Shown here one piece after another: positions 1 through 6,201 of a stretch of 6,498 bases of DNA (the first letter of the stretch is position 1; each line of letters opens with the position of its first letter). The DNA lies in NCBI GenBank assembly GCA_966128725.1, contig CBHYLN010000215.1, forward strand, positions 1-6,498, written 5' to 3'. The position numbers and the translations under genes are program-made. This DNA is from JAFDZV01 sp966128725 (lineage in GTDB: Bacteria; Bacteroidota; Ignavibacteria; OLB7). Below the pieces are notes generated by a model. It had not been told where the DNA came from and searched no databases. It was given only the letters and a program-made list of their open reading frames with translations.

Positions 1-762
1 AACATCTCCGTTACCGGCTGGACAACCTCCAACGATTTCGGCGCCACCGCCGGTTGCGCGCAGCCGGCCAACGGCGGCGGCTCCGATGCGTTTGTTGTCC
101 GGATCGACAGTTCCGGCGCAACCACATGGGCAACCTATTATGGCGGGGCAGGCACCGAGAACAACGGGTTGTTTCCGCTCCCGATCATCGGCGACTTCGG
201 CGTTAGCGGCCTTGCCGTTGATGACGCCGGAAACGTGGTGATCACCGGCGCCACCAGCGGCGCGTTCCCAACCACGGCCACGGCCTGGCAGCGCAATCCG
301 CTGGGCGGCACCGACGCGTTCGCCGTGAAGTTCGATTCCGGCGGCGCTGTACGGTGGGCTACATACATCGGCACCGGCGGCGCCGATTACGGCATGGGCA
401 TTGCGTGTACCGGGCAGGGCAGCGTTGTGATTGCCGGCGCCACAACCGCGGCAGGCCTGGCGGTGAACGGTCCGGGCCAGGACCCCACGTTCCAGGCAGC
501 GTATGGAGGCGGCGCCAACGATGGTTTTATCGTGAAGCTTGGCCGCGACGGCGCCGCGCAATGGGCAACGTACTTCGGGGGCAACGGCGATGATGCATGC
601 CACGGGGTGGCCTGCGATCCGCGCGGCGGGTTTGTGGTGACCGGCGAAACAACCAGCCTTGGCGCGCCGTTCATGCTGCGCAGCCGTCATCAGGTGGCCA
701 ACAACCAGGCCCTCGCCCGGCCGGGGAATGCCGGCGGGTACGACGGTTTCCTTTCGTACTTC
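1..762 (+). repeat. SBBP-type beta-propeller repeats (about four units)
   Basis: Residues 1-254 of the large protein contain about four copies of a unit that reads G-[NS]-V-V-[IV]-[TA]-G, then a short Phe/Pro-containing loop, then D-[AG]-F-x-V-[KR] and W-A-T-Y-[YIF]-G. The W-A-T-Y motifs start at residues 43, 119 and 188, so the spacing is 76 and then 69. The fourth unit ends in a degenerate D-G-F-L-S-Y-F and has no W-A-T-Y. This is the pattern of the Pfam SBBP family, thought to fold as blades of a beta-propeller. The first unit is cut by the left edge, so more blades probably lie upstream. Confidence 0.85.
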
Positions 763-3700
763 TGCGAAACCGAAGCGCCCCGCGTGGACTCCAGCGGCTC
801 ACATGCGCTCTGTGCCGGCGACACGTTGCGCCTGTGGATTGCTCCGGGAAACAGCTCGGTGAAATGGTACCGGCGCGACCCGCCGGCCTACGCAACCTCC
901 ACCGAGCTGGTGGCGTTTCGCGATCGCGACACGTTGCGGCTTGCGGACTCCGGCAGGTACTACGTTGTCGTGGAAAGCCCGGCCGGCTGCACGGCGCAAG
1001 GCAATGATGTGGTTGTGCTCAGGAGTGGGCGCGTTGTGCCGGTAATCGCTCCCGCCGAACCGATCACCATCTGCCTGGGCGATACCGTGGAGCTTCGAGC
1101 CACCAACGGTCCGTTTGCGCAATACCGCTGGCGCCGTGCCGCCGGGGTGTACGAAACCACGCCCACGATGAAGGTATGGGCCGGTGGCACCTACAGCCTA
1201 CAGGTAACCAATGCGTTCGGGTGCCGCGATTCCGCAAGCGTTGTGGTGCAGGAATCTCCCAAACCCGCGCCCGTGATTGTCTCCGGTGATACCGCCATAT
1301 GCGCCGATGCCCAGGCAACCTTGAACGCGACCGGAGGGGCCGGCGGAACGGTGCGCTGGTATTCCACCTCGGGGCCGGCCGTGCTGGCGACCGGGGCGCA
1401 ACTGGTGACCAACAGGCCGGGGACGTATTACGCCGTGTCGGTAAGCGCCGGGGCGTGCTCCACGCGTTCGAATTCGCTTACGCTGCGCGTATTCGCCAGC
1501 CCAAGGCCGAAAGTTCAGGGATTGCTTCCCACAAACTTCTGCGACGGCGACAGCACGATACTGGAGGCGATTCCCGCCGCTGCTGGCGATGCAGTGTTTG
1601 CCGGGAGTACCTATCGTCGCTACCAATGGTCCACCGGCGACACCGTGCGCCGCATTGTGGTGCGCAACGTTCCCGTTGGCCAGACGTCCATTGCCGTGCA
1701 GGTGACCGACACCAATAACTGTACCGCGCAGGCCGCGATTACCATAACCAAGAATCCACGCCCGAAACCCACCGTTGCAGTCACGCCGGACACGGTGGTA
1801 TGCGAGGGTGATAGCGTAACGCTTACCGCCGGCGGCGCGTTCGCGGGCTTCCTTTGGAACAACGGCAGCACCGACGCCCGCATCACCGTGATGCGCGGCG
1901 CGGCGTACGTGCTTACCGCAACCACCAATGATGGCTGTGTGGCCCTCTCCGATACCGTTCACGTTACCGTGTTGCCAAAACCATCGGCCACGATTGCCGG
2001 GCCTGTTGCCGTTTGCGTCAACTCCGTTCAGCAGTACTCCGTTGCCGCGCTGCCGGGGCTGGTGTACGCGTGGCGCGTGGAAGGGCCTAGCGGCACGATT
2101 GCTTCCGGTGCCGCCGCCGGTACCGTGAATGTGAACTGGGGCGCTGCCGGCGCCAATCGCGTGATCGTGGTGGTGACCAACACGGCCAGCGGGTGCAGCG
2201 CCGCCGACACACTGGCCGTTGCCGTTGGTTCGGTGTTGCGGCCGAACATCGCAACCAACCGTTCGCCACGGCTGTGCCCGGGCGATACTGTGATATTGGA
2301 TGCCGGCGCCGGATTCGTGCGCTACGCGTGGTCCACCGGCGACACAACCCGAACGTTGGCGGTAACCGGGCCTGGCGCATACAGCGTTACCGTGGCAAAT
2401 GCCGGCGGATGCAGCGGCAGCTCGGCGCCGCTGATCGTGTCGCTGGTCGACGCCGTAGTTCCAACCATTACGCCAAGCCGTGCAACCGCGCTGTGCCCGG
2501 GCGACACGGTGGAGCTGGACGCCGACGCTGGCTTTGCCGCGTATCGGTGGAGCAACGGTGCCGTTGGGCGCCGCGTGCGGGCGTGGGCTGCCGGTGATTA
2601 CAGCGTGGCGACGGTTGACAGCAACGGATGCCGCGCCAACTCCGCCACGGTGCGGATAACCATGAATGTGCCGCCGCAACCGGCTGTGGTTGGGCCGAAC
2701 TCCGTATGTGTGGGCTCGGTTGCCGGGTACAGTGCGGCCGCCGCTGCTGGTGATCTGTACGCCTGGAGTGTGCGAGGCAACGGGGCGGTTATTACAGCAG
2801 GGCAGGGTACGGCAACCGTTGCCGTGCAGTTCGGCGGCGTTGGCGACGATACGGTCGAGGTCGCGATAACATCAGCAACCACAGGCTGCACGGGGCGGGC
2901 AGTTTATCCGGTAACGGTGGGAACCACATTGGCGCCGGTGATCGTGCCCGATCGTCCTGCGGCGACAATCTGCTCGGGCGACAGCGTTCGGCTGAGTGTG
3001 CCCGGTGGCTACAGCCGATATCGCTGGAGTCCCGGGAACGACTCCACACCCTCGATCGTGGTTCGCACGGCGGGGCTGTACCGCGTGTCCGTGGCCGACA
3101 GCTCGGGCTGCGCCGGCAGCGGCGAGATTACCGTGAGCGTGCGGCCTCCGGTTTCGGTTGCCGTGTCGGCGCCCGATGGCACCGGCTTCTGTCCGGGCGA
3201 CACAATTCGGCTTGTTGCCCCGCCGGGTTTCGCGCGTTATCGCTGGATGCCGGGCGGGGATACAACGCAGCGGATCCGTGTTGCCAGCGCCGGCATGTAC
3301 AGCGTGGCTGTTATCGATGCCGATGGTTGTGGCGGCGATTCACCGCCGGTCGCTGTTGTGGCCCTGCGCGCGCCGGTGGTATCCGCGATCGATACCACGG
3401 GCGGTGTGCTCGCCGTTGTACCCGATACAGTAGCCGGGCCGCCGATTGCTGGATATCGGTGGCTGAAGGATGGTGTTGTGATTCCCGGTGCAACCGGCTC
3501 GGTGATCGTGCCCGGCGGCCCGGGCGTCTACACGGTAACGGTGACGAGCATCGATGGATGCAGCAGCACTGCCGGTCCGGTGCGCCTCGATGTTCCCGCA
3601 AGCGCCGTGATCGGCCTGCCCACGATAAGCGCGGCGCCTGGCGAACGCGTGGTTGTCCCGATTCAGCTTGCGGACTCGCGGGGGCTGGATGCCGTTGGCG

Positions 3701-4287
3701 CACGCCGATTCGAAGCTGAGATCCGTTTCAATGGCACCTTGCTTGTGCCTGTGGACATCGTTGGTAATGTTGTTCCAACAGTGGCGCTCCCCGGCGACGA
3801 ACGCTCCATAACGGTTGCCGGCCAGCGGACCACGAACACCACGCAGGGCGAACTGGCCCGGGTTCTGTTTGTTGCGGCTTTGGGGGGCGATACAGTTACG
3901 CCACTGCGGTTGGTGAACTTCCGATGGATTGATGCCGGCAACGTGCCCGTGACCGCCCAGGACGGCGAGTTTCGCCTGAGCGGACTGTGTTATCAGGGCG
4001 GTGCCCGGTTGCTGGGCACGGGGCAGGCCGCGAAGATTGTCGCGATACAGCCCAATCCTACAACAGGCGCTACATCCGTTGCGTACGACGTGCTGGAGCG
4101 CGGCGAAACGCGGCTTGTACTTGTCAATCAGCTTGGACAAACCGTTTCAACGCTTGCAGCGGGTTTGATGACGCCGGGCCGATATGTGGCCGTGTGGGAC
4201 GCGCGCAGCCTGCCGGCAGGTGTGTACCACTGCGTGCTTACCACACCCAGCACATGCGCGGTGTGCCGGGTCGCCGTGGTGCGGTGA
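1..4287 (+). CDS. Giant modular T9SS-secreted surface protein (SBBP + Ig/PKD-like repeats + cohesin-like + sorting domain), 5'-partial
   Basis: The frame is open from the first base to the TGA at 4285-4287, giving at least 1428 residues with the N-terminus outside the window; the TTG at 169 is internal to a repeat and is not a start. Domains, numbered from base 1: SBBP beta-propeller-type repeats at residues 1-254; about twelve Ig/PKD-like modules at 262-1200, most opening with a C-x-G-D motif and closing with a G-C; a cohesin-like beta module at about 1201-1337; a T9SS type A C-terminal sorting domain at about 1345-1428, beginning at P1351-N-P. Proteins of this kind are exported by Sec, cross the outer membrane through T9SS, and are anchored or released after removal of the C-terminal domain. 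The modules suggest adhesion or a structural role at the surface; no catalytic domain is visible. The module calls come from motif reading, and the specific ligand is unknown. Confidence 0.93.
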   Translation, partial: NISVTGWTTSNDFGATAGCAQPANGGGSDAFVVRIDSSGATTWATYYGGAGTENNGLFPLPIIGDFGVSGLAVDDAGNVVITGATSGAFPTTATAWQRNPLGGTDAFAVKFDSGGAVRWATYIGTGGADYGMGIACTGQGSVVIAGATTAAGLAVNGPGQDPTFQAAYGGGANDGFIVKLGRDGAAQWATYFGGNGDDACHGVACDPRGGFVVTGETTSLGAPFMLRSRHQVANNQALARPGNAGGYDGFLSYFCETEAPRVDSSGSHALCAGDTLRLWIAPGNSSVKWYRRDPPAYATSTELVAFRDRDTLRLADSGRYYVVVESPAGCTAQGNDVVVLRSGRVVPVIAPAEPITICLGDTVELRATNGPFAQYRWRRAAGVYETTPTMKVWAGGTYSLQVTNAFGCRDSASVVVQESPKPAPVIVSGDTAICADAQATLNATGGAGGTVRWYSTSGPAVLATGAQLVTNRPGTYYAVSVSAGACSTRSNSLTLRVFASPRPKVQGLLPTNFCDGDSTILEAIPAAAGDAVFAGSTYRRYQWSTGDTVRRIVVRNVPVGQTSIAVQVTDTNNCTAQAAITITKNPRPKPTVAVTPDTVVCEGDSVTLTAGGAFAGFLWNNGSTDARITVMRGAAYVLTATTNDGCVALSDTVHVTVLPKPSATIAGPVAVCVNSVQQYSVAALPGLVYAWRVEGPSGTIASGAAAGTVNVNWGAAGANRVIVVVTNTASGCSAADTLAVAVGSVLRPNIATNRSPRLCPGDTVILDAGAGFVRYAWSTGDTTRTLAVTGPGAYSVTVANAGGCSGSSAPLIVSLVDAVVPTITPSRATALCPGDTVELDADAGFAAYRWSNGAVGRRVRAWAAGDYSVATVDSNGCRANSATVRITMNVPPQPAVVGPNSVCVGSVAGYSAAAAAGDLYAWSVRGNGAVITAGQGTATVAVQFGGVGDDTVEVAITSATTGCTGRAVYPVTVGTTLAPVIVPDRPAATICSGDSVRLSVPGGYSRYRWSPGNDSTPSIVVRTAGLYRVSVADSSGCAGSGEITVSVRPPVSVAVSAPDGTGFCPGDTIRLVAPPGFARYRWMPGGDTTQRIRVASAGMYSVAVIDADGCGGDSPPVAVVALRAPVVSAIDTTGGVLAVVPDTVAGPPIAGYRWLKDGVVIPGATGSVIVPGGPGVYTVTVTSIDGCSSTAGPVRLDVPASAVIGLPTISAAPGERVVVPIQLADSRGLDAVGARRFEAEIRFNGTLLVPVDIVGNVVPTVALPGDERSITVAGQRTTNTTQGELARVLFVAALGGDTVTPLRLVNFRWIDAGNVPVTAQDGEFRLSGLCYQGGARLLGTGQAAKIVAIQPNPTTGATSVAYDVLERGETRLVLVNQLGQTVSTLAAGLMTPGRYVAVWDARSLPAGVYHCVLTTPSTCAVCRVAVVR
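1978..2676 (+). repeat. Three-module block, copy 1 of an internal duplication
   Basis: Three consecutive modules (one PKD-like and two Ig-like) have their opening cysteines at residues 672, 759 and 832. The spacings are 87 and 73 residues, almost the same as in the adjoining copy 2. The corresponding parts match in order: the C-V-N-S opening, the T-A-S-G-C closing, the linker before L-C-P-G-D, and the A-G-F-x-x-Y-x-W core of the last module. Divergence is substantial, so this is an old duplication at the protein level and not a recent DNA repeat. Confidence 0.6.
2677..3372 (+). repeat. Three-module block, copy 2 of an internal duplication
   Basis: The opening cysteines lie at residues 903, 991 and 1064, with spacings of 88 and 73. 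The first cysteine is exactly 231 residues after that of copy 1. The module order (PKD-like, Ig-like, Ig-like) is the same, with C-V-G-S, T-T-G-C, I-C-S-G-D and F-C-P-G-D at equivalent places. Confidence 0.6.
3601..4017 (+). other. Cohesin-like domain within the large protein
   Basis: Residues 1201-1339 differ from the Ig array. They begin with a pattern typical of cohesin-like folds: a short strand, then A-A-P-G-E-R-V-V-V-P-I, then F-E-A-E-I-R-F-N-G-T-L-L-V-P, later G-E-L-A-R-V-L-F-V-A and a final strand with D-G-E-F-R-L. The P-G-x-x-V-x-V-P-[IV] and E-x-x-[IV]-x-[FY] elements are shared with cohesin modules, which in cellulosomes bind dockerins; in other bacteria the same fold occurs without known dockerin partners. 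No dockerin-like calcium repeat is present in this window. The fold assignment is moderate and the function is unknown. Confidence 0.5.
4033..4284 (+). other. T9SS type A C-terminal sorting domain of the large protein
   Basis: The last ~84 residues carry the standard elements: P-N-P-T-T-G at the start (P1351), a middle strand L-V-L-V-N-Q-L-G-Q-T-V, then V-W-D-A-R-S-L-P-A-G-V-Y and a closing basic V-A-V-V-R. This domain directs proteins to the type IX secretion system and is normally cleaved off. An oddity is three cysteines near the end (Y-H-C, then C-A-V-C), which are uncommon in this domain. Confidence 0.88.
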
Positions 4288-4312
4288 TCCCGGTGTTGAT
4301 GCGCGACCTATG

Positions 4313-4379
4313 GCACCGCCGTCGGCGTGCAGCCTGCTTCCGGCGGTTGTCCCGATCGGCATGCGCCGCGCCCGCCGAA
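4313..4379 (+). other. Hairpin-forming stretch after the large gene
   Basis: Beginning 25 bases past the stop codon there are three possible stems: GCAC(C)GCC with GGCGTGC (4313-4330, one bulged base, three-base loop); CGGC-ATGC-GCCG (4357-4368); and an outer arm TT(C)CGGCGG (4338-4346) with CCGCCGAA (4372-4379) that encloses the second. No T-tract follows, so it is not a classical intrinsic terminator. It may still stop transcription or protect the 3' end. In DNA this GC-rich such pairings can arise by chance. Confidence 0.25.
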
Positions 4380-4524
4380 ATTGAGTCTGATGTCCAGAAC
4401 AGCCCCGCTGCATCCTCTTACCTCCAGCGTGCTGTCCGTTTGGCGCACGTGATGTCCATTCCAAACATCTGATTGCCCCACCGGCCGCCGGCCGTGACAA
4501 CGTCGCCGGCGGGCGTGGCGATCC

Positions 4525-4531
4525 AGGAGGT
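4525..4531 (+). promoter_or_regulatory. Strong Shine-Dalgarno for the 4540 gene
   Basis: AGGAGGT lies 8 bases before the ATG at 4540. This full-length match to the anti-Shine-Dalgarno sequence fixes the start. It is notable because classical Bacteroidia rarely rely on such sites. Confidence 0.85.
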
Positions 4532-4539
4532 ACGTTCCA

Positions 4540-4938
4540 ATGTCCATTCGTCTTCGCATTGCCGCGGCGCTTGCCGTGGCGCTTCTCGCCGTTCTTGCTG
4601 GATTCTCATCGGCCGCCGCGCAGTCGTGCCCGGGTGGGTTCCTGCAGGTACGCAATACTACCGGGTGCGCTCTGGTAGTGAAACTGATTGCCGTGCCGCC
4701 GATTGCGCCCATTGCCGTTGGCCCCGGCGCCACGGTAGGCGTTGCGGTTGCGCCGGGCACGGTGATCCAGAAGGTTCGCAGCAATGGTGGGATTGATTAT
4801 GCATTCCCGCCGATACCGCCGGAGCCGGCATGTGTTGGGCCTATCACGATGGCCGTTGGCTGCTGCGCGAAAGTGTGCCTGTATCCACACAACTGCATCA
4901 TCGAAATCAAACCAGCGCCCGCGCCCTGTGCTCCCTGA
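4540..4938 (+). CDS. Small secreted cysteine-rich protein of unknown function
   Basis: The ORF encodes 132 residues from the ATG fixed by the AGGAGGT at 4525. A clear Sec signal peptide is visible: M-S-I-R-L-R, then a hydrophobic Ala/Leu/Val core (about 7-22), then S-S-A-A-A before Q28, predicting cleavage after A27 and a mature chain of ~105 residues. The mature part has eight cysteines (30, 43, 98, 108, 109, 113, 119, 130), an even number compatible with four disulfides in an exported protein. The middle (45-90) is rich in Val, Ile, Pro and Gly with alternating hydrophobics, suggesting a small beta-sandwich. The second half of the mature chain holds a C-C-A-K-V-C cluster and a Pro-rich tail. 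No T9SS sorting domain, lipobox or known family motif was recognised, so it is most likely periplasmic or released. It stands alone between two surface-protein genes with gaps of about 250 bases on both sides. Confidence 0.85.
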   Translation: MSIRLRIAAALAVALLAVLAGFSSAAAQSCPGGFLQVRNTTGCALVVKLIAVPPIAPIAVGPGATVGVAVAPGTVIQKVRSNGGIDYAFPPIPPEPACVGPITMAVGCCAKVCLYPHNCIIEIKPAPAPCAP

Positions 4939-5155
4939 CGGCATGGGCCCGAAGTGACGGCAACGCATCGTGCCGTGCGCGCGACCATGCTGGCTCGTGG
5001 CACGGCGCCCGCGTTGCGGCGAATGGTTGCGCGCGCCGCCATGGTGAGCATGCGTTGTATTCCTGTGGCGGTTGCTGGTGTTGTGCGGAATGTGTGGATC
5101 GTGTGGTGTTCCCGTGACCTTTTCTGCGCTCGTGGGATCGTGATTGATACCGTAT

Positions 5156-5182
5156 GGCCGGTGCGATGTGCCGGCCTTTCTC
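5156..5182 (+). terminator. GC-rich hairpin with short T-rich tail between the 4540 and 5206 genes
   Basis: The arms GGCCGG (5156-5161) and CCGGCC (5171-5176) pair perfectly. The stem can extend inward through two G-T pairs and one C-G pair to a three-base loop (about 9 bp in all), and TTTCTC follows. It lies 218 bases after the stop at 4938 and ends 23 bases before the ATG at 5206. It could end the upstream transcript, or be a structure in the leader of the 5206 gene. The tail has only three consecutive T, so the terminator call is weak. Confidence 0.35.
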
Positions 5183-5205
5183 ACGATGTCCTGTAACGAG
5201 GCGCC

Positions 5206-6201
5206 ATGCGAATCCTCCAACACTGCCTGCCACGCCCGAACAGCGCGTTGATACCGTTCATTCTCTGCCTTGCGGCGTTTGCCTCCAGCGCGCTGCGTGC
5301 CCAACCCACGTATCCTGTTCCCAACGGTGTGTACTGCAGTTGTGGCCCAACGATGGCAACCGGCCAGGGCTCGGTTGATCCTGCAATTGCCGCCAAACCG
5401 TTTGTGCGCGGGATTCTGGTGCGCGTGGCCTGGAGCCTGCTGGAGCCCGAGGACAATGCCTTCAACTTTCAACAGCTCGATGCCCAGTTGGAGCGTGCCC
5501 GGACGTACGGAAAGAAGGTCGCGCTTTCCGTGGTGAACGGCCCATCCTGCCCGGCCTGGCTGTACACAAAGGGCGCGGCTCATGTCATGGTGGGGGCGCC
5601 GTACAACGACACCATCCCGTACCCGTGGGATTCGGTGTACCTGGCGGAGTGGCGCGCATTGGTTGCGGAGGTAGGCCGGCGCTATGCCAACGATACCACC
5701 ATTACCATCGTGCACATGACCAATTCATCGGCCAATGGGTTCGAGTTCTTCCTGAACCCGACGGGGCTGTTCGACTGGAACACCGTTGGTTACTCCGACG
5801 CGAAGATGATTGCCTCGTGGAAGGCGGTGGTGGATGCGTTTGGTGCGGCTTTTCCCAATCACTATCTGGACAACGATTTCCACCCGGTATTCCTTACCGC
5901 GAACTCGAGCAACGTGCCGTCGGACTCCGTATTCGAGTATGCAGCGCGCACACTGGGCATGCGTTACGGCGCGTTTTCCTCCTGGTGGTCGCAGAAGAAT
6001 ACTACCTCGTATGCCGCGCAATACGCCGATCTGCTGACTTCGGCCCGGAGCACGTTCGCCACCGTGCAGTTTGCGTACAATGGCACGCGCGACTCGGCCG
6101 CGTTTGGGCCGGGCGGCATGCCGGGCGCGCTTCAGCGAGCCATCGATGATGGCATCTGCTACTGGGAGATCTGGAATCAGGATATCCTGAATCGTTGCTG
6201 A
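5206..6201 (+). CDS. Secreted TIM-barrel glycoside-hydrolase-like protein, frame closed early by an apparent frameshift
   Basis: The ORF encodes 331 residues from the ATG at 5206; a weak GAGG lies 4 bases upstream, and the signal peptide supports this start. The signal has a basic N-region, a hydrophobic stretch at about 14-29 and a probable cleavage at L-R-A before Q33. The mature start resembles clan GH-A barrel enzymes such as the GH42 group: V-R-G-I-L-V-R-V-A-W near 67-76, L-L-E-P-E-D-N-A-F-N-F near 78-88, then a G-K-K-V-A-L strand (102-107) and P-A-W-L-Y (116-120). A fourth strand I-T-I-V-H-M-T-N leads to F-E160-F-F, where an acid/base glutamate could sit, and the end has Y-W-E321-I-W-N-Q-D. 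The usual N-E pair is absent, so catalytic residues are uncertain and substrate cannot be named. The product probably continued past 6201: a T9SS sorting domain follows in the -1 frame. The true protein would then exceed 430 residues and be exported through T9SS. Confidence 0.8.
   Translation: MRILQHCLPRPNSALIPFILCLAAFASSALRAQPTYPVPNGVYCSCGPTMATGQGSVDPAIAAKPFVRGILVRVAWSLLEPEDNAFNFQQLDAQLERARTYGKKVALSVVNGPSCPAWLYTKGAAHVMVGAPYNDTIPYPWDSVYLAEWRALVAEVGRRYANDTTITIVHMTNSSANGFEFFLNPTGLFDWNTVGYSDAKMIASWKAVVDAFGAAFPNHYLDNDFHPVFLTANSSNVPSDSVFEYAARTLGMRYGAFSSWWSQKNTTSYAAQYADLLTSARSTFATVQFAYNGTRDSAAFGPGGMPGALQRAIDDGICYWEIWNQDILNRC

Larger units (their letters stand above)
784..3600 (+). repeat. Array of about twelve Ig/PKD-like modules
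   Basis: Modules begin with a Cys at residues 271, 358, 434, 514, 601, 672, 759, 832, 903, 991 and 1064, and a twelfth module at about 1130-1200 has no opening Cys. The common form is C-x-G-D-[ST]-[VI]-x-L, then [YF]-x-W, then G-x-Y-x-V-x-V, then G-C, which is the usual Bacteroidota secreted Ig-like stalk repeat. The two cysteines probably form a disulfide. Modules at 672 and 903 are of a second type (C-V-[NG]-S, Y-S-[VA], Y-A-W, T-x-G-C), closer to the PKD-like class. Such arrays usually act as spacers or adhesive stalks. Confidence 0.85.

Noticed and set aside
169..171. TTG as the start of the large gene
   Set aside because: The same frame is open from base 1, and the sequence before 169 encodes an SBBP unit (D-A-F-V-V-R, W-A-T-Y-Y-G-G), so the true start is outside the window.
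1198..2679. Long antisense open frame of 493 codons opposite the Ig array
   Set aside because: It mirrors the codon bias of the GC-rich sense gene. Its translation is rich in His, Arg, Gly and Ala with no domain or signal, while the sense frame has clear repeats.
3987..4472. 161-codon frame overlapping the end of the large gene and extending into the gap
   Set aside because: Its first 300 bases are out of frame with the well-supported sorting domain, and the remainder shows no motif. It was treated as a shadow.
4452..4549. Ten-base direct repeat ATGTCCATTC at 4452 and 4540
   Set aside because: The match is short and does not extend on either side. The second copy is simply the start of the small gene, so chance is a sufficient explanation.
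5110..5160. Possible promoter before the 5206 gene
   Set aside because: Neither a convincing -35/-10 pair nor the Bacteroidota TAnnTTTG motif could be placed with suitable spacing.
4954..5196. GTG-started 80-codon frame filling the gap before the 5206 gene
   Set aside because: There is no ribosome binding site, the codon use is mixed, no domain is visible, and it covers the strong hairpin. Coding is possible but not supported.
4606..5715. Antisense open frame of 369 codons across the small gene, the gap and the start of the hydrolase-like gene
   Set aside because: It overlaps two sense genes that both have signal peptides, and its translation shows no recognisable motif and a composition typical of shadow frames.
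6150..6198. Programmed -1 ribosomal frameshifting to make the full-length secreted hydrolase
   Set aside because: No X-XXY-YYZ slippery heptamer or long homopolymer is present in the overlap of the two frames, so a simple base deletion is the better explanation.
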